In this document: one piece after another, positions 1 through 6,719 of the stretch | How the letters are laid out: each line of letters starts with the position of its first letter | Position numbering within the stretch: the stretch's first letter is position 1 | DNA from: Deltaproteobacteria bacterium RIFCSPLOWO2_02_56_12 | Lineage (GTDB): Bacteria; Desulfobacterota; Binatia; UBA9968 | DNA length: 12,250 bases | Assembly: GCA_001799045.1 (NCBI GenBank) | Contig: MGRY01000141.1 | Location: forward strand, 3,133-15,382 | Direction: 5' to 3' | Position numbers and translations under genes: made by a program | Notes under the pieces: generated by a model | Seen by the model: only the letters and a program-made list of their open reading frames with translations | The model's database searches: none | Told to the model about the DNA's origin: nothing

Positions 1-1
1 G

Positions 2-499
2 TTTGCCGTGCCATCGAGAGGATTGATCGGATTCCGCTCGCGCTTTCTCACCGATACGCGGGGCACGGGAATCATGAACGCGTTGTTCGACGGCTGGGCT
101 CCCTGGCACGGGCCGATCCAGGCCCGCAACAACGGCGCCATGGTGGCGGACCGCGAGGGCATGACGACCCCCTACGCTGTCTTCCATCTCCAGGAGCGGG
201 GGACTCTCTTCGTCGCTCCGGGAATCCGCGTATACGAAGGCATGGTCGTCGGCGAGTACTCGCGCGACAACGACCTCAACATCAATATCTGCAAAGAGAA
301 GAAACTGACCAATATCCGGGCCGCCGGCCGCGACGAAAATATCCTGATCACACCCCATCGGGAGATGGGACTGGAAAACGGAATCGAGTGGATCGGCGAC
401 GATGAACTGGTAGAGGTGACGCCTCAATCGGTCCGTTTGCGGAAGAAGATTCTCAAGCAAGCAGGGCGCCCCAGGCGTCGGGAGGAAGAGGAAGTCTAG
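2..499 (+). CDS. typA: Translational GTPase TypA/BipA, C-terminal part (5' end outside window)
   Basis: TypA/BipA is a ribosome-associated GTPase of the EF-G/LepA family that acts in ribosome assembly and stress or cold adaptation. Only the last 165 codons are visible, reading in frame from base 2; a full protein is usually about 600 residues, so the GTPase and domain II parts lie upstream. The fragment opens with the conserved block VPSRGLIGFRS, followed by LTDTRGTGIMN and later GEYSRDNDLNINICK, KKLTNIRA and DDELVEVTPQSVRLRKK, all hallmarks of the TypA-specific C-terminal domain. The last residues are a basic then acidic tail (RPRRREEEEV), as is common for the variable TypA terminus. A GTG at base 8 is internal, not a start. 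The gene converges on the glutaredoxin-like gene with 14 bases between stop codons, and I see no clear hairpin terminator there. Confidence 0.95.
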   Translation, partial: FAVPSRGLIGFRSRFLTDTRGTGIMNALFDGWAPWHGPIQARNNGAMVADREGMTTPYAVFHLQERGTLFVAPGIRVYEGMVVGEYSRDNDLNINICKEKKLTNIRAAGRDENILITPHREMGLENGIEWIGDDELVEVTPQSVRLRKKILKQAGRPRRREEEEV

Positions 500-513
500 C
501 GCCTCTTCTCCCT

Positions 514-762
514 TCATAACCTCTTTCTCCTCAACCTCTTTTTAAGCTCCCCTTCCGTCACCCGGTACTTAAATGCCTTGCGGCCGTTAATGAAGAGAAC
601 CGGGACTTCGTTGCCGTACTTCTCCTGGAGGTCGGGAGCGCTATCCACATCGATCTCTTCCATTTCCAAGGGAAGCCGGCCAGCCACCTGCCTCACCACC
701 CCCTTCATCTCTTCGCAGAGACAGCAGTCCTTCCTGCTGTAAAGGGTAAGCTGCCAGGTCAT
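514..762 (-). CDS. Small glutaredoxin-like (thioredoxin-fold) protein
   Basis: An 82-residue protein with the layout of the glutaredoxin-like DUF836 group. It has a beta strand (QLTLYSRKD), an active-site CxxC at residues 13-16 (C-C-L-C, so three cysteines in a row of four), a second strand with EEIDVDSAPDL, and the cis-proline loop EVPVLFING with Pro54. The C-terminus is very basic (KKRLRRKRL). The role is probably thiol-disulfide exchange in the cytoplasm; no signal peptide is seen and the substrate is unknown. Its ATG overlaps the stop of the upstream AsmA-like gene in a 4-base ATGA arrangement, so the two are probably translated from one message. A redox partner for the envelope protein is not implied: such small glutaredoxins often sit in unrelated operons. 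Confidence 0.85.
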   Translation of the reverse strand: MTWQLTLYSRKDCCLCEEMKGVVRQVAGRLPLEMEEIDVDSAPDLQEKYGNEVPVLFINGRKAFKYRVTEGELKKRLRRKRL

Positions 763-3700
763 TTTTTTTCGCCGCTCGGGAGCGGGATCATTTTTAGGGG
801 AATTTTGAGGGCGCTGAAAAAGAACTCGGAGAGCGTGCTCAAAGGGGCTGGAGTAATGGTCGCATCGTCCACCGGTCCCTGGACACGAAAACTCGCCACC
901 ATGATGGAATCCTTGATGCCCGCGATCCCGGGCCCGATCAACGGTATGTAGCTCACTACGGAACCTATCCTCGGAAATGGGCGAAACGCGAGAACGGCGT
1001 CAATGGCGTCGTTGGGGCCATCTACCTGGCCTGCGCCGGTGATGCTGATGTCGTCACTGTCCACGATTAAATTCTCCGTCGAATAAATGCCGTTTTTCAC
1101 CTTGAAGTCTCCCGTGATGCTGCGGAAACGGATCCCCTTTTGTTTAAGGTCCGGCAACTGGAAAGAGAACCATCGCGTCAGATCCATGACATTGAGAATC
1201 CGTACCAGCAGCTGCAGGCGCCTGGCCATACCGTCTTTGATCTCGAGCTGGAAATTGCCGGACAGGTTTCGTTTCCTCTCAGCCCCGGTTGCCCCTTGGG
1301 ACTCGAACTTGCCGGCAAGGTTGACCTTCCCTGTGATCTCCCTGGTGCCCGTGTCAAACCATTTTAGAAATCCTTCAACAGGAACCCCCTGGACCTTCGG
1401 CTCCAGGGAAAAGCGCAGACCATCGGCGGCATCGATAAAAGCGCCCGCGCCCTGAACTGTACCGCCCTGGGACTTGGCGGAAAAATTCTCCAGACGCCAC
1501 ACCCTCTTATCTAATGTGAGATCGCTCTTGAGATCGGTAAATTCAAAGCCTTCGTATCTCCCCTTGTCAATGTTCATTCTGCCTCTCACCTGGAGGCGAT
1601 CCTGCCAATCGTTCCCGCGCGGCTCCTCTTGCGGCAAGAGGGTGGCGATGTCCAGCTCGGGGGAGTTGAGAGTGAAAGTCAGTTGAGGTTTTTCCAGATA
1701 TCTCCACCGACCGGCGAGATCGATTCTATAGCCGGCTACTTGACCTTTAACACCCTGAAAATCGAAGCCCTTGCCATCAAGTATCACCTTCCCGCGCACC
1801 TCGCGGAAAGGCTGCCGAAATATTTTAAGCGGAATCTGAACTCCGATCAGTTCCAGCGATCCGGTGAGATTCCGCTCCCCGGAAGGGGCTAAAAAGCCCT
1901 GATAGCGGAGACTGCCGCGGATGGTCCCCGCATCTTGCGGGGATCCCAGGGAAAGAAGGAGGCGAAGCGCCTCACCTGCCTTGACGCCGGAAGAATCAAC
2001 GCTCAGGTCAAAAACCGGCTTTTCGGATAAGTTGCGGAGGGCAACTCTGATAAGCACAGGGGAACCCCCCAGCAAGGCATTGACCTTCTCAGCGCGGATC
2101 TCCTGCGGAGAAAAGGATAGCTCCCCCTTGACCTGAGACAGGGAGAAATCGTCAATCCGCAGGCGCGCATTCTCCAGCGATAGTCGACCTTCATAATGAT
2201 GTGAGGAGGCAAAGTCCGTGCGCAACAACAGCCCGAACCTCCCTTTTCCGCTCAATTCCTGCAGGACCGCAACCGCTTTAGCCGCCTGGTCAGGAATAAA
2301 TCCCGCTTTGAGCTGGTCCCGTAATTGCCGGAGATCGGCCTCGCCCTTTACCCGCAGTTCGAGATACTTGCGACCGGCAAGTATCCCCTTTTGACTTCCC
2401 TCGATTTCCGCCAAGCGCGAAAGACCGACCATACCCTTGAAATTTCGGTAATAGAGAACCCCCTTTTCCAGCACGATCCGCCCGCTGATACCCCGCAGAG
2501 GGAGAGGATGATCTCCAGGCAAGTTGCCTCCCATCCCCTTAACCTCCGCATCCAGCCACAGGGTGTTTTCGAAGCCGGGCTCAAACATACGGCGGATACC
2601 GGAAAGGGGGCCGCCTACTCCTGCCTTCGTCAATTTCACTTCTCCCTGATTCATTCCCTTTACCAGAACCTCCCACTGGGGTGAGTGGAGAACCTTCAAA
2701 GGAACGTATTTCCGTACCCGAACGAGCGGCAGGAAAGGTGTGGTGAGGTTGACTTCCAGAAACGGTTCTTTCTCTCCCAAGGAGCGCATGGATCCCTGCG
2801 CAGATAAATTGATCTCCGTGGAGTGGATCTCGAGACGCGGGAAACGAATCTCTTGGGGTGTCCACTCCATCTCCAATTGCAGCCGGCCGCTTCCGGGGGA
2901 AACAGGGCCGGCGAAGATATCGGGCGCGTCAACTTCGAGCTCTTTGAAGTCTATCTGCCCCTGGACTCGGAGTCGTTGGGCCGGGCTTCCCTGCCAGCGG
3001 AGAGTCGGGGCAAGGATCCCGCGGACGCCTCGGACCGGGAGCAGCCGGGCAAAATATTCCCGCACCAGACTCGCGGGCAAACCCTCCATCCGGGTTTCTG
3101 CCTCCAACCATGCTTGGCCGAGATCAAGACCGGCCTCCGGAAAAAGAATCTTTCCCTTGGATATGAGCTGGACCCTGGAACCATCACCTTGCTGCTCCAT
3201 GGCCGTCTTCAAGCCAAACTCCACCGCCAGTCTTCCCTCTTCGTGAGCAATGCTCTTCAGCGAGGCCTCCGCTGCAGAACGGGCCAGATCGCTTGCCCGG
3301 ATGCGGCGGATGGTCAGCTCCAAGTCCCGCAGGTAGGTAGAGGCGCGGTTGGCCTCCGGTTGAGGATCCGCAAAGAGGACCTCCCCTTTCTCGATTTTGA
3401 TCTCGTGCAGATCCAGAGTGAATTGATCTTCGGCCTGCTTCCTGAAGGGAAGCTGGGCCATCCAACCGGGTAAGGGAATTTTTCCCTGCTCGTCCCGCTC
3501 AACCCTCAATGTCGGGCGATAAAAACGAATCTCGTTAAAAACCATCTTGCGCTCTAACAGCGGCAGCAGGGCTACCCGTATCAGGGCCTTCTCAGCCGTG
3601 ATCACGGGACGGTCCTTGTCAGGCTCGATCAAAGCGATATCGCGGAAGGAAATACCCACGACGCGCCCCATCTGCAACTCCGCTTCACCCACCCTAACTT

Positions 3701-3848
3701 TCAAATGCGTTCGCCTTTCAATTTCGCTGATGAGGAATTGACGAAACTCACCGACCTGGATAAGATGGTAAAGGGAAAAAAGCAGGACAGCGATAAAAAG
3801 CGCTAAAGCGATCGCGGAAAGACCAACGATTTTGAAGACTTTCTTCAT
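759..3848 (-). CDS. AsmA/YhdP-family envelope protein (inner-membrane anchored, large periplasmic domain)
   Basis: A protein of 1029 residues from the chosen ATG. Residues about 7-30 form one hydrophobic segment after MKK, fitting an uncleaved N-terminal membrane anchor. An AsmA-type N-terminal module follows (about 35-130), with the usual 'RRTHLKVRVGEAEL', 'LLPLLERKMVFNEIRFYRPTLRVERDEQG' type pattern. The long middle is amphipathic beta strands. The last 150 or so residues resemble the AsmA_2/YhdP C-terminal region (RLQLLVRILNVMDLTRWF, then GIRFRSITGDFKVKNGIYS). In E. coli, YhdP, TamB and YdbH are proposed to form hydrophobic grooves carrying phospholipid to the outer membrane; I infer a similar role, not tested. 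The reading frame extends to a TTG at 3869, but ATG at 3848 puts MKK directly before the anchor. Neither start has a clear Shine-Dalgarno site. Several long antisense frames here are shadows. Confidence 0.85.
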   Translation of the reverse strand: MKKVFKIVGLSAIALALFIAVLLFSLYHLIQVGEFRQFLISEIERRTHLKVRVGEAELQMGRVVGISFRDIALIEPDKDRPVITAEKALIRVALLPLLERKMVFNEIRFYRPTLRVERDEQGKIPLPGWMAQLPFRKQAEDQFTLDLHEIKIEKGEVLFADPQPEANRASTYLRDLELTIRRIRASDLARSAAEASLKSIAHEEGRLAVEFGLKTAMEQQGDGSRVQLISKGKILFPEAGLDLGQAWLEAETRMEGLPASLVREYFARLLPVRGVRGILAPTLRWQGSPAQRLRVQGQIDFKELEVDAPDIFAGPVSPGSGRLQLEMEWTPQEIRFPRLEIHSTEINLSAQGSMRSLGEKEPFLEVNLTTPFLPLVRVRKYVPLKVLHSPQWEVLVKGMNQGEVKLTKAGVGGPLSGIRRMFEPGFENTLWLDAEVKGMGGNLPGDHPLPLRGISGRIVLEKGVLYYRNFKGMVGLSRLAEIEGSQKGILAGRKYLELRVKGEADLRQLRDQLKAGFIPDQAAKAVAVLQELSGKGRFGLLLRTDFASSHHYEGRLSLENARLRIDDFSLSQVKGELSFSPQEIRAEKVNALLGGSPVLIRVALRNLSEKPVFDLSVDSSGVKAGEALRLLLSLGSPQDAGTIRGSLRYQGFLAPSGERNLTGSLELIGVQIPLKIFRQPFREVRGKVILDGKGFDFQGVKGQVAGYRIDLAGRWRYLEKPQLTFTLNSPELDIATLLPQEEPRGNDWQDRLQVRGRMNIDKGRYEGFEFTDLKSDLTLDKRVWRLENFSAKSQGGTVQGAGAFIDAADGLRFSLEPKVQGVPVEGFLKWFDTGTREITGKVNLAGKFESQGATGAERKRNLSGNFQLEIKDGMARRLQLLVRILNVMDLTRWFSFQLPDLKQKGIRFRSITGDFKVKNGIYSTENLIVDSDDISITGAGQVDGPNDAIDAVLAFRPFPRIGSVVSYIPLIGPGIAGIKDSIMVASFRVQGPVDDATITPAPLSTLSEFFFSALKIPLKMIPLPSGEKK

Positions 3849-3872
3849 AGGGCAAAGAGGGTATCTCAATTC

Positions 3873-3901
3873 ATGCTAAAGGAAGTTCAACCCAGGCGCA
3901 A
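3873..3901 (-). promoter_or_regulatory. Weak candidate promoter for the AsmA-like gene
   Basis: On the minus strand, TTGCGC (3901-3896) and TAGCAT (3878-3873) are separated by 17 bases and each match the sigma70 consensus at four of six positions. The placement, 25 bases before the ATG at 3848, is reasonable, but the match is weak and could be chance. Confidence 0.2.
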
Positions 3902-3906
3902 GCCGC

Positions 3907-3921
3907 AGGCAAGCATTGCCT
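3907..3921. repeat. Short inverted repeat beside the -35 box
   Basis: AGGCAA and TTGCCT form a perfect 6-base inverted repeat around a 3-base centre, ending on the first base of the TTGACA -35 box. Two copies of GCAAGC (3898-3903 and 3909-3914) lie 11 bases apart in the same place, about one helical turn. The position in the divergent region would suit an operator, but the repeat is short and nothing identifies the protein that might bind. Confidence 0.35.
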
Positions 3922-3949
3922 TGACAGCATCCGGCTAACTTGCTACAAA
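3921..3949 (+). promoter_or_regulatory. Sigma70-type promoter (extended -10) for the HTH-methyltransferase unit
   Basis: A perfect TTGACA (3921-3926) is followed after exactly 17 bases by TACAAA (3944-3949), four of six matches to TATAAT, with TG one base before it (3941-3942) giving an extended -10. Transcription would begin near 3956, about 45 bases before the ATG at 4002. This is the best promoter in the window. Confidence 0.65.
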
Positions 3950-3988
3950 AACACAACTTGTGCCATTGGGCATGGGAAGATTGTCTCT

Positions 3989-3997
3989 GGAGGGGGG
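3989..3997 (+). promoter_or_regulatory. Ribosome binding site deciding the HTH start
   Basis: GGAGGGGGG lies 4 bases before the ATG at 4002. It falls inside the longer open frame that begins with a GTG at 3960, so it argues for the downstream ATG as the true start and for a 65-residue product. Confidence 0.7.
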
Positions 3998-4001
3998 CCT
4001 T

Positions 4002-4199
4002 ATGATATTGGAAAGAGAAGAGGATCTGCTAAACAGCAGGGATGTTGCCAGGATCCTGGATCTCAGCCCTGACACGGTGAACGAGTTTGCCCGCAAAAAC
4101 ATACTGCCCGGTTTCAAGAAGGGCAAGCAATGGCGTTTTCGCAAGAGAGACATTTCTTCATTCAACAAAAAACAAACCAGGGAAATCGGAGTCGCGTGA
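4002..4199 (+). CDS. Small helix-turn-helix protein, excisionase/MerR-type (HTH_17-like)
   Basis: A 65-residue protein that is almost only a DNA-binding domain. It reads EDLLNSRDVARILDLSPDTVNEFARKNILPGFKKGKQWRFRKRDISSF, the classic pattern of the excisionase-family helix-turn-helix: a helix 'sRDVArIL', a turn, a recognition helix 'DTVNEFARKN', then a small wing 'lPGFKKGKQWRFRKRDI'. It lacks the effector domain of full MerR regulators. Such stand-alone proteins act as small transcription regulators (for example BldC-like) or as phage excisionases. No integrase, att site or other phage gene is nearby, so a regulator is likelier. It lies 39 bases before the methyltransferase on the same strand and probably shares its message. 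The open frame starts earlier at a GTG (3960), but the strong ribosome site supports 4002. Its target is unknown; autoregulation at the upstream inverted repeat is conceivable. Confidence 0.8.
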   Translation: MILEREEDLLNSRDVARILDLSPDTVNEFARKNILPGFKKGKQWRFRKRDISSFNKKQTREIGVA

Positions 4200-4238
4200 T
4201 TCCCATCAAGATGGACATCGAGGTCCGAGGTCGGAATC

Positions 4239-4880
4239 ATGAGTGAAATAGAGGCGCATGAAAGTAAGCTCTACTCGGACTTCGCACCTCTTTATGACAA
4301 AGTATTCGGCAAGATTTTTTCCTCCCGCTTAAGACAAGTTATCCGATCCCTCGACATTCCCCGTGGCGCCAAGGTGTTGGAAGTAGGGGCCGGGACCGGC
4401 ACTTCCTTTCCCGCTTATCCCCCTCACTGCGAGGTGACCGGAATCGATCTGGCGCCCGACATGCTGGCTCGCGCCCAGGGAAAGATCCTTGAGAATGGGT
4501 GGACCCACCTAAAAGTCCTGGAAATGGATGCCCTCCAGCTGAAGTTCCCGGACGACAGCTTCGATTACGTGATGGCCTTTCACGTAGTCACGGTGGTCCC
4601 CGACCCAGTCAGGATGATAGAAGAAGCGAAACGAGTTTGCCGTCCGGGAGGAAAAATCGTCATTGTGAACCATTTTACCAGCGATTTTCCGCTGCTGGGA
4701 TTTTTGACCGAGATCTTGGATCCGGTGACCCGGCGACTCGGATGGCGCACCAATCTTCGACTCCGGCCTTTTATCGAGGCGACAGAACTCAAGGTAGAAA
4801 AGGCCTACAAGCTCTCCAAGCTTTCTCTCTATACGGTTCTGGTAGGCTGCAATCAGCAAAACGGTCACCGCGGGGCTTAG
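4239..4880 (+). CDS. Class I SAM-dependent methyltransferase, PmtA/UbiE-like (possible phospholipid N-methyltransferase)
   Basis: A 213-residue Rossmann-fold methyltransferase. Visible motifs are motif I VLEVGAGTG (46-54), the acidic residue after strand 2 in VTGID (D70), the segment MDALQLKFPDDSFD (96-109), and CRPGGKIVIVNHF (134-146). The combination YDKVFG near the N-terminus, fully spelled FPDDSFD, and 'RVCRPGGKIVIVNHF' followed by S/D-F resembles the Rhodobacter-type phosphatidylethanolamine N-methyltransferase PmtA, which makes phosphatidylcholine from PE. It could equally be a UbiE-like enzyme acting on a quinone or another small molecule, so I give no gene symbol. No signal or membrane segment is seen, as expected for a cytosolic or peripheral enzyme. 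GAGGT stands 7 bases before the ATG. The stop codon TAG overlaps the stop of the convergent DUF47 gene. Confidence 0.85.
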   Translation: MSEIEAHESKLYSDFAPLYDKVFGKIFSSRLRQVIRSLDIPRGAKVLEVGAGTGTSFPAYPPHCEVTGIDLAPDMLARAQGKILENGWTHLKVLEMDALQLKFPDDSFDYVMAFHVVTVVPDPVRMIEEAKRVCRPGGKIVIVNHFTSDFPLLGFLTEILDPVTRRLGWRTNLRLRPFIEATELKVEKAYKLSKLSLYTVLVGCNQQNGHRGA

Positions 4881-5497
4881 GCGTTCTTGAGCACGATCCC
4901 TTCCATGACGTTGGCCACATCCTCACACCGATCAATGGCGTTCTCCAGGGTCTCGTAGATCTCCTTCCACTTGATGACTTCAAGAGGATCGCTCCCGGGC
5001 TCGAACAATTTCGCCACCGCTGCCCGGCACACATAATCGCCTTCGTTTTCCAGACGACCGATCTCGACGCAGTTCCTCATGATGGAATCGGCCCCCTTCA
5101 AGCGCCGCAACTTAAAGACCGCCTGTTCCAACTCCTTGACGCACTGGACGAGAACGCCTACTAGAAGGACAGCCTCCTCGTTGGTCTTGCCGATCCTGAA
5201 GAGACTGAGACGCTCGGCGCATGCCTCGATATAGTCCAGGACATCGTCCAGCGAGGTAATCAGATTGTGAATATCCTCCCGGTCCAAAGGGGTGACAAAG
5301 GTAAGATTGAGCATTTCAATCGTGTCATGCGTAATCACGTCGCCTTCGTGCTCGGTGTCTTTGATCTTCTTCGCTTTCACCTGGACCTCTTTGAAATCCC
5401 GGATCAAGTCTTCCAGCTGCGTGGCCCCCTCCACCACCTTATTGGCACTGGCCTCGAAAAAATCGTAAAACTTCTCGTCTCTCGGAAGAAAGCGCAT
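4877..5497 (-). CDS. DUF47 / PhoU-like family protein
   Basis: A 206-residue all-helical protein of the DUF47 family, distant relatives of PhoU that usually accompany PiT-type low-affinity phosphate transporters. Two PhoU-like halves can be seen. The first has KDTEHEGD (47-53) and TPLDREDI (69-76) followed by 'DDVLDYIE'; the second has RLENEGD (148-154) and ETLENAIDRCEDVAN (182-196). These acidic E/D-rich motifs are those that bind metal ions in PhoU. The ATG at 5497 has AGGAG 7 bases upstream; the in-frame TTG at 5503 is too close to that site. It is the last gene of the minus-strand run, 27 bases after the MCE gene, and no PiT transporter follows. Its job here is therefore open: regulation of a phosphate transporter encoded elsewhere, or a role tied to the Mla genes. 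Confidence 0.88.
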   Translation of the reverse strand: MRFLPRDEKFYDFFEASANKVVEGATQLEDLIRDFKEVQVKAKKIKDTEHEGDVITHDTIEMLNLTFVTPLDREDIHNLITSLDDVLDYIEACAERLSLFRIGKTNEEAVLLVGVLVQCVKELEQAVFKLRRLKGADSIMRNCVEIGRLENEGDYVCRAAVAKLFEPGSDPLEVIKWKEIYETLENAIDRCEDVANVMEGIVLKNA

Positions 5498-5524
5498 AGG
5501 CAAGCTCCTAATAGTTTTTGATCT

Positions 5525-6706
5525 TTACTCTTCCTGCTTCTTTGTCCCTTTGGGCGTCTCGCCCGCCGGTGCATCGCCCCCGGGGGGACCCAGATTGCGG
5601 AAGAACCGATAGATAGAAAAAAGCCAACTCCCCTTCACGTCGCCCACCAGCCCCTTAGCCTCTTGATAAAGCTGGGGATCGTTCACCAGGGCGCCAATCG
5701 TCCCCTCGCCCCTGTCGATCTTCCCCGTGATCTGGGCCAGATCCTTGGTAGTTTGCTCCAGGTGTCCCAGAAGGCGATCCGCATACGGTTTATCGCTCAT
5801 CAGTCTCTGCAATATACCCTCACCTTCCCGCAGCTGGCGGGTGACGTTCTCGAGGTTAGCCGTGGAGCGCCGCAGGCTGGCGAGGATTTCCTTTCCGGCA
5901 TGGGGATCTTGAATCAGCGTCCCCAGGGTTCCTTCCCCCTGCTCGATTTTTTGCGTGGTCTTTTGCAAGGACTCGGATGCCCTGCGCAACTGATTTAAGC
6001 CGGCCTTTAAATCCTCCATGATCGCCTGCCCCGCCTCTTTATTTTGCACGAGTTGCCCCAAGACCCCCTCCCCTTTTTCTACCGATCGGAGAACGTTCTT
6101 TAAGGATGCTGAGGCAGAGCGGAGATTGTTGGCAGTATCATTCCATTGCGCTTCATGGCCCGCAGCAACCATCTGTCCGAGCAATCCTTTGCCCTCCGCT
6201 ACTGATTTCAGAATCGTCTTGAGGGAACTGGCCACCGCGGCAATATTCTGAACCGTGTCTCCGCTCTCGCCCAAGAGCGACTCATAGTCCAGCGGATCCA
6301 CGGAAGCGATCAGCCCGCCTGGGGGCAAAGGCTCGTTCTGTGGGCTACCGCCTGAAAGCTCGATGAACTTATCTCCCAAGACCCCCTGGGTGCGGATTCG
6401 AGCTACCGTGTCCCTGCGCACACGGGGCGCCACCTCCCCGACCACCTTGACCTGAACCACGATAAAATTCTCTTCCACGTTCGAAGGAAAAGTCAGGCCC
6501 TCGACCGAGCCTACCCGGACGCCTTTGAGGGTAACTTGGGCGCCTTCCCGCAGGCCGATCGTGCGGGTAAAATGGATCTCGAAGGGCACCTTGCTCTCGA
6601 AAAAGCGCCTTTCTTTGCCCATCAAAAAGATGGTGCCGCTCAGAACGATCAGGGCAGTTACGATCAGCAGCCCCACCTTGATCTGCAGGGCCGGGGTGGG
6701 TATCAT
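5525..6706 (-). CDS. mlaD: MCE-family phospholipid-binding protein of an Mla-type ABC transporter
   Basis: A 393-residue protein. After MIPTPALQIKVG comes one membrane helix (about 9-30) that anchors it in the inner membrane. A single MCE domain (about 37-120) follows, including FTRTIGLREGAQVTLKGVRVGSV and the conserved VLGDKFIEL (109-117). MCE domains form hexameric rings that pass phospholipid between MlaE/MlaF and the outer membrane. E. coli MlaD is only about 180 residues; this one has a long helical tail (140-360) with five GxGxxG-type repeats, then a low-complexity end rich in G, P and K. The frame opens 44 codons upstream inside mlaF, but ATG at 6706 has GGGAG 9-10 bases before it and lies 13 bases after the mlaF stop. 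Gene order mlaE-mlaF-mlaD matches the transporter core; mlaB and mlaC are not seen. Confidence 0.9.
   Translation of the reverse strand: MIPTPALQIKVGLLIVTALIVLSGTIFLMGKERRFFESKVPFEIHFTRTIGLREGAQVTLKGVRVGSVEGLTFPSNVEENFIVVQVKVVGEVAPRVRRDTVARIRTQGVLGDKFIELSGGSPQNEPLPPGGLIASVDPLDYESLLGESGDTVQNIAAVASSLKTILKSVAEGKGLLGQMVAAGHEAQWNDTANNLRSASASLKNVLRSVEKGEGVLGQLVQNKEAGQAIMEDLKAGLNQLRRASESLQKTTQKIEQGEGTLGTLIQDPHAGKEILASLRRSTANLENVTRQLREGEGILQRLMSDKPYADRLLGHLEQTTKDLAQITGKIDRGEGTIGALVNDPQLYQEAKGLVGDVKGSWLFSIYRFFRNLGPPGGDAPAGETPKGTKKQEE
5693..6196 (-). repeat. Five protein-level repeats in the MCE tail
   Basis: Residues 171-338 of the MCE protein hold five degenerate copies of a G-(E/K)-G-x-(L/I)-(G/Q) motif: EGKGLLG, KGEGVLG, QGEGTLG, EGEGILQ and RGEGTIG. 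The first glycines are at 172, 212, 257, 295 and 333, giving spacings of 40, 45, 38 and 38 residues. Each is followed by a short hydrophobic stretch such as QLVQNKE, TLIQDPH or ALVNDPQ and a predicted helix. The DNA copies have diverged, so this is an old protein repeat and not a recent tandem duplication. Confidence 0.75.
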
Positions 6707-6719
6707 ACGAAAGTCTCCC

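Noticed and set aside
500..513. A shared terminator between typA and the convergent glutaredoxin-like gene
   Set aside because: The 14-base gap and its flanks show no GC-rich hairpin with a T-run on either strand.
2823..3473. A 216-codon open frame on the plus strand, with other long frames between 1087 and 3741
   Set aside because: All lie opposite the AsmA-like gene, whose minus-strand product has a clear domain pattern. Their translations have no recognisable motif and they look like shadows of a high-GC coding strand.
4002..4199. The small HTH protein as a phage excisionase marking a mobile element
   Set aside because: No integrase, att-like repeats or other phage genes are seen, and neighbouring genes are ordinary housekeeping and envelope genes.
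4499..5164. A 221-codon plus-strand frame spanning the methyltransferase end and the DUF47 gene
   Set aside because: It is out of frame with the methyltransferase and antisense to DUF47; both real genes have family motifs, and this frame has none.
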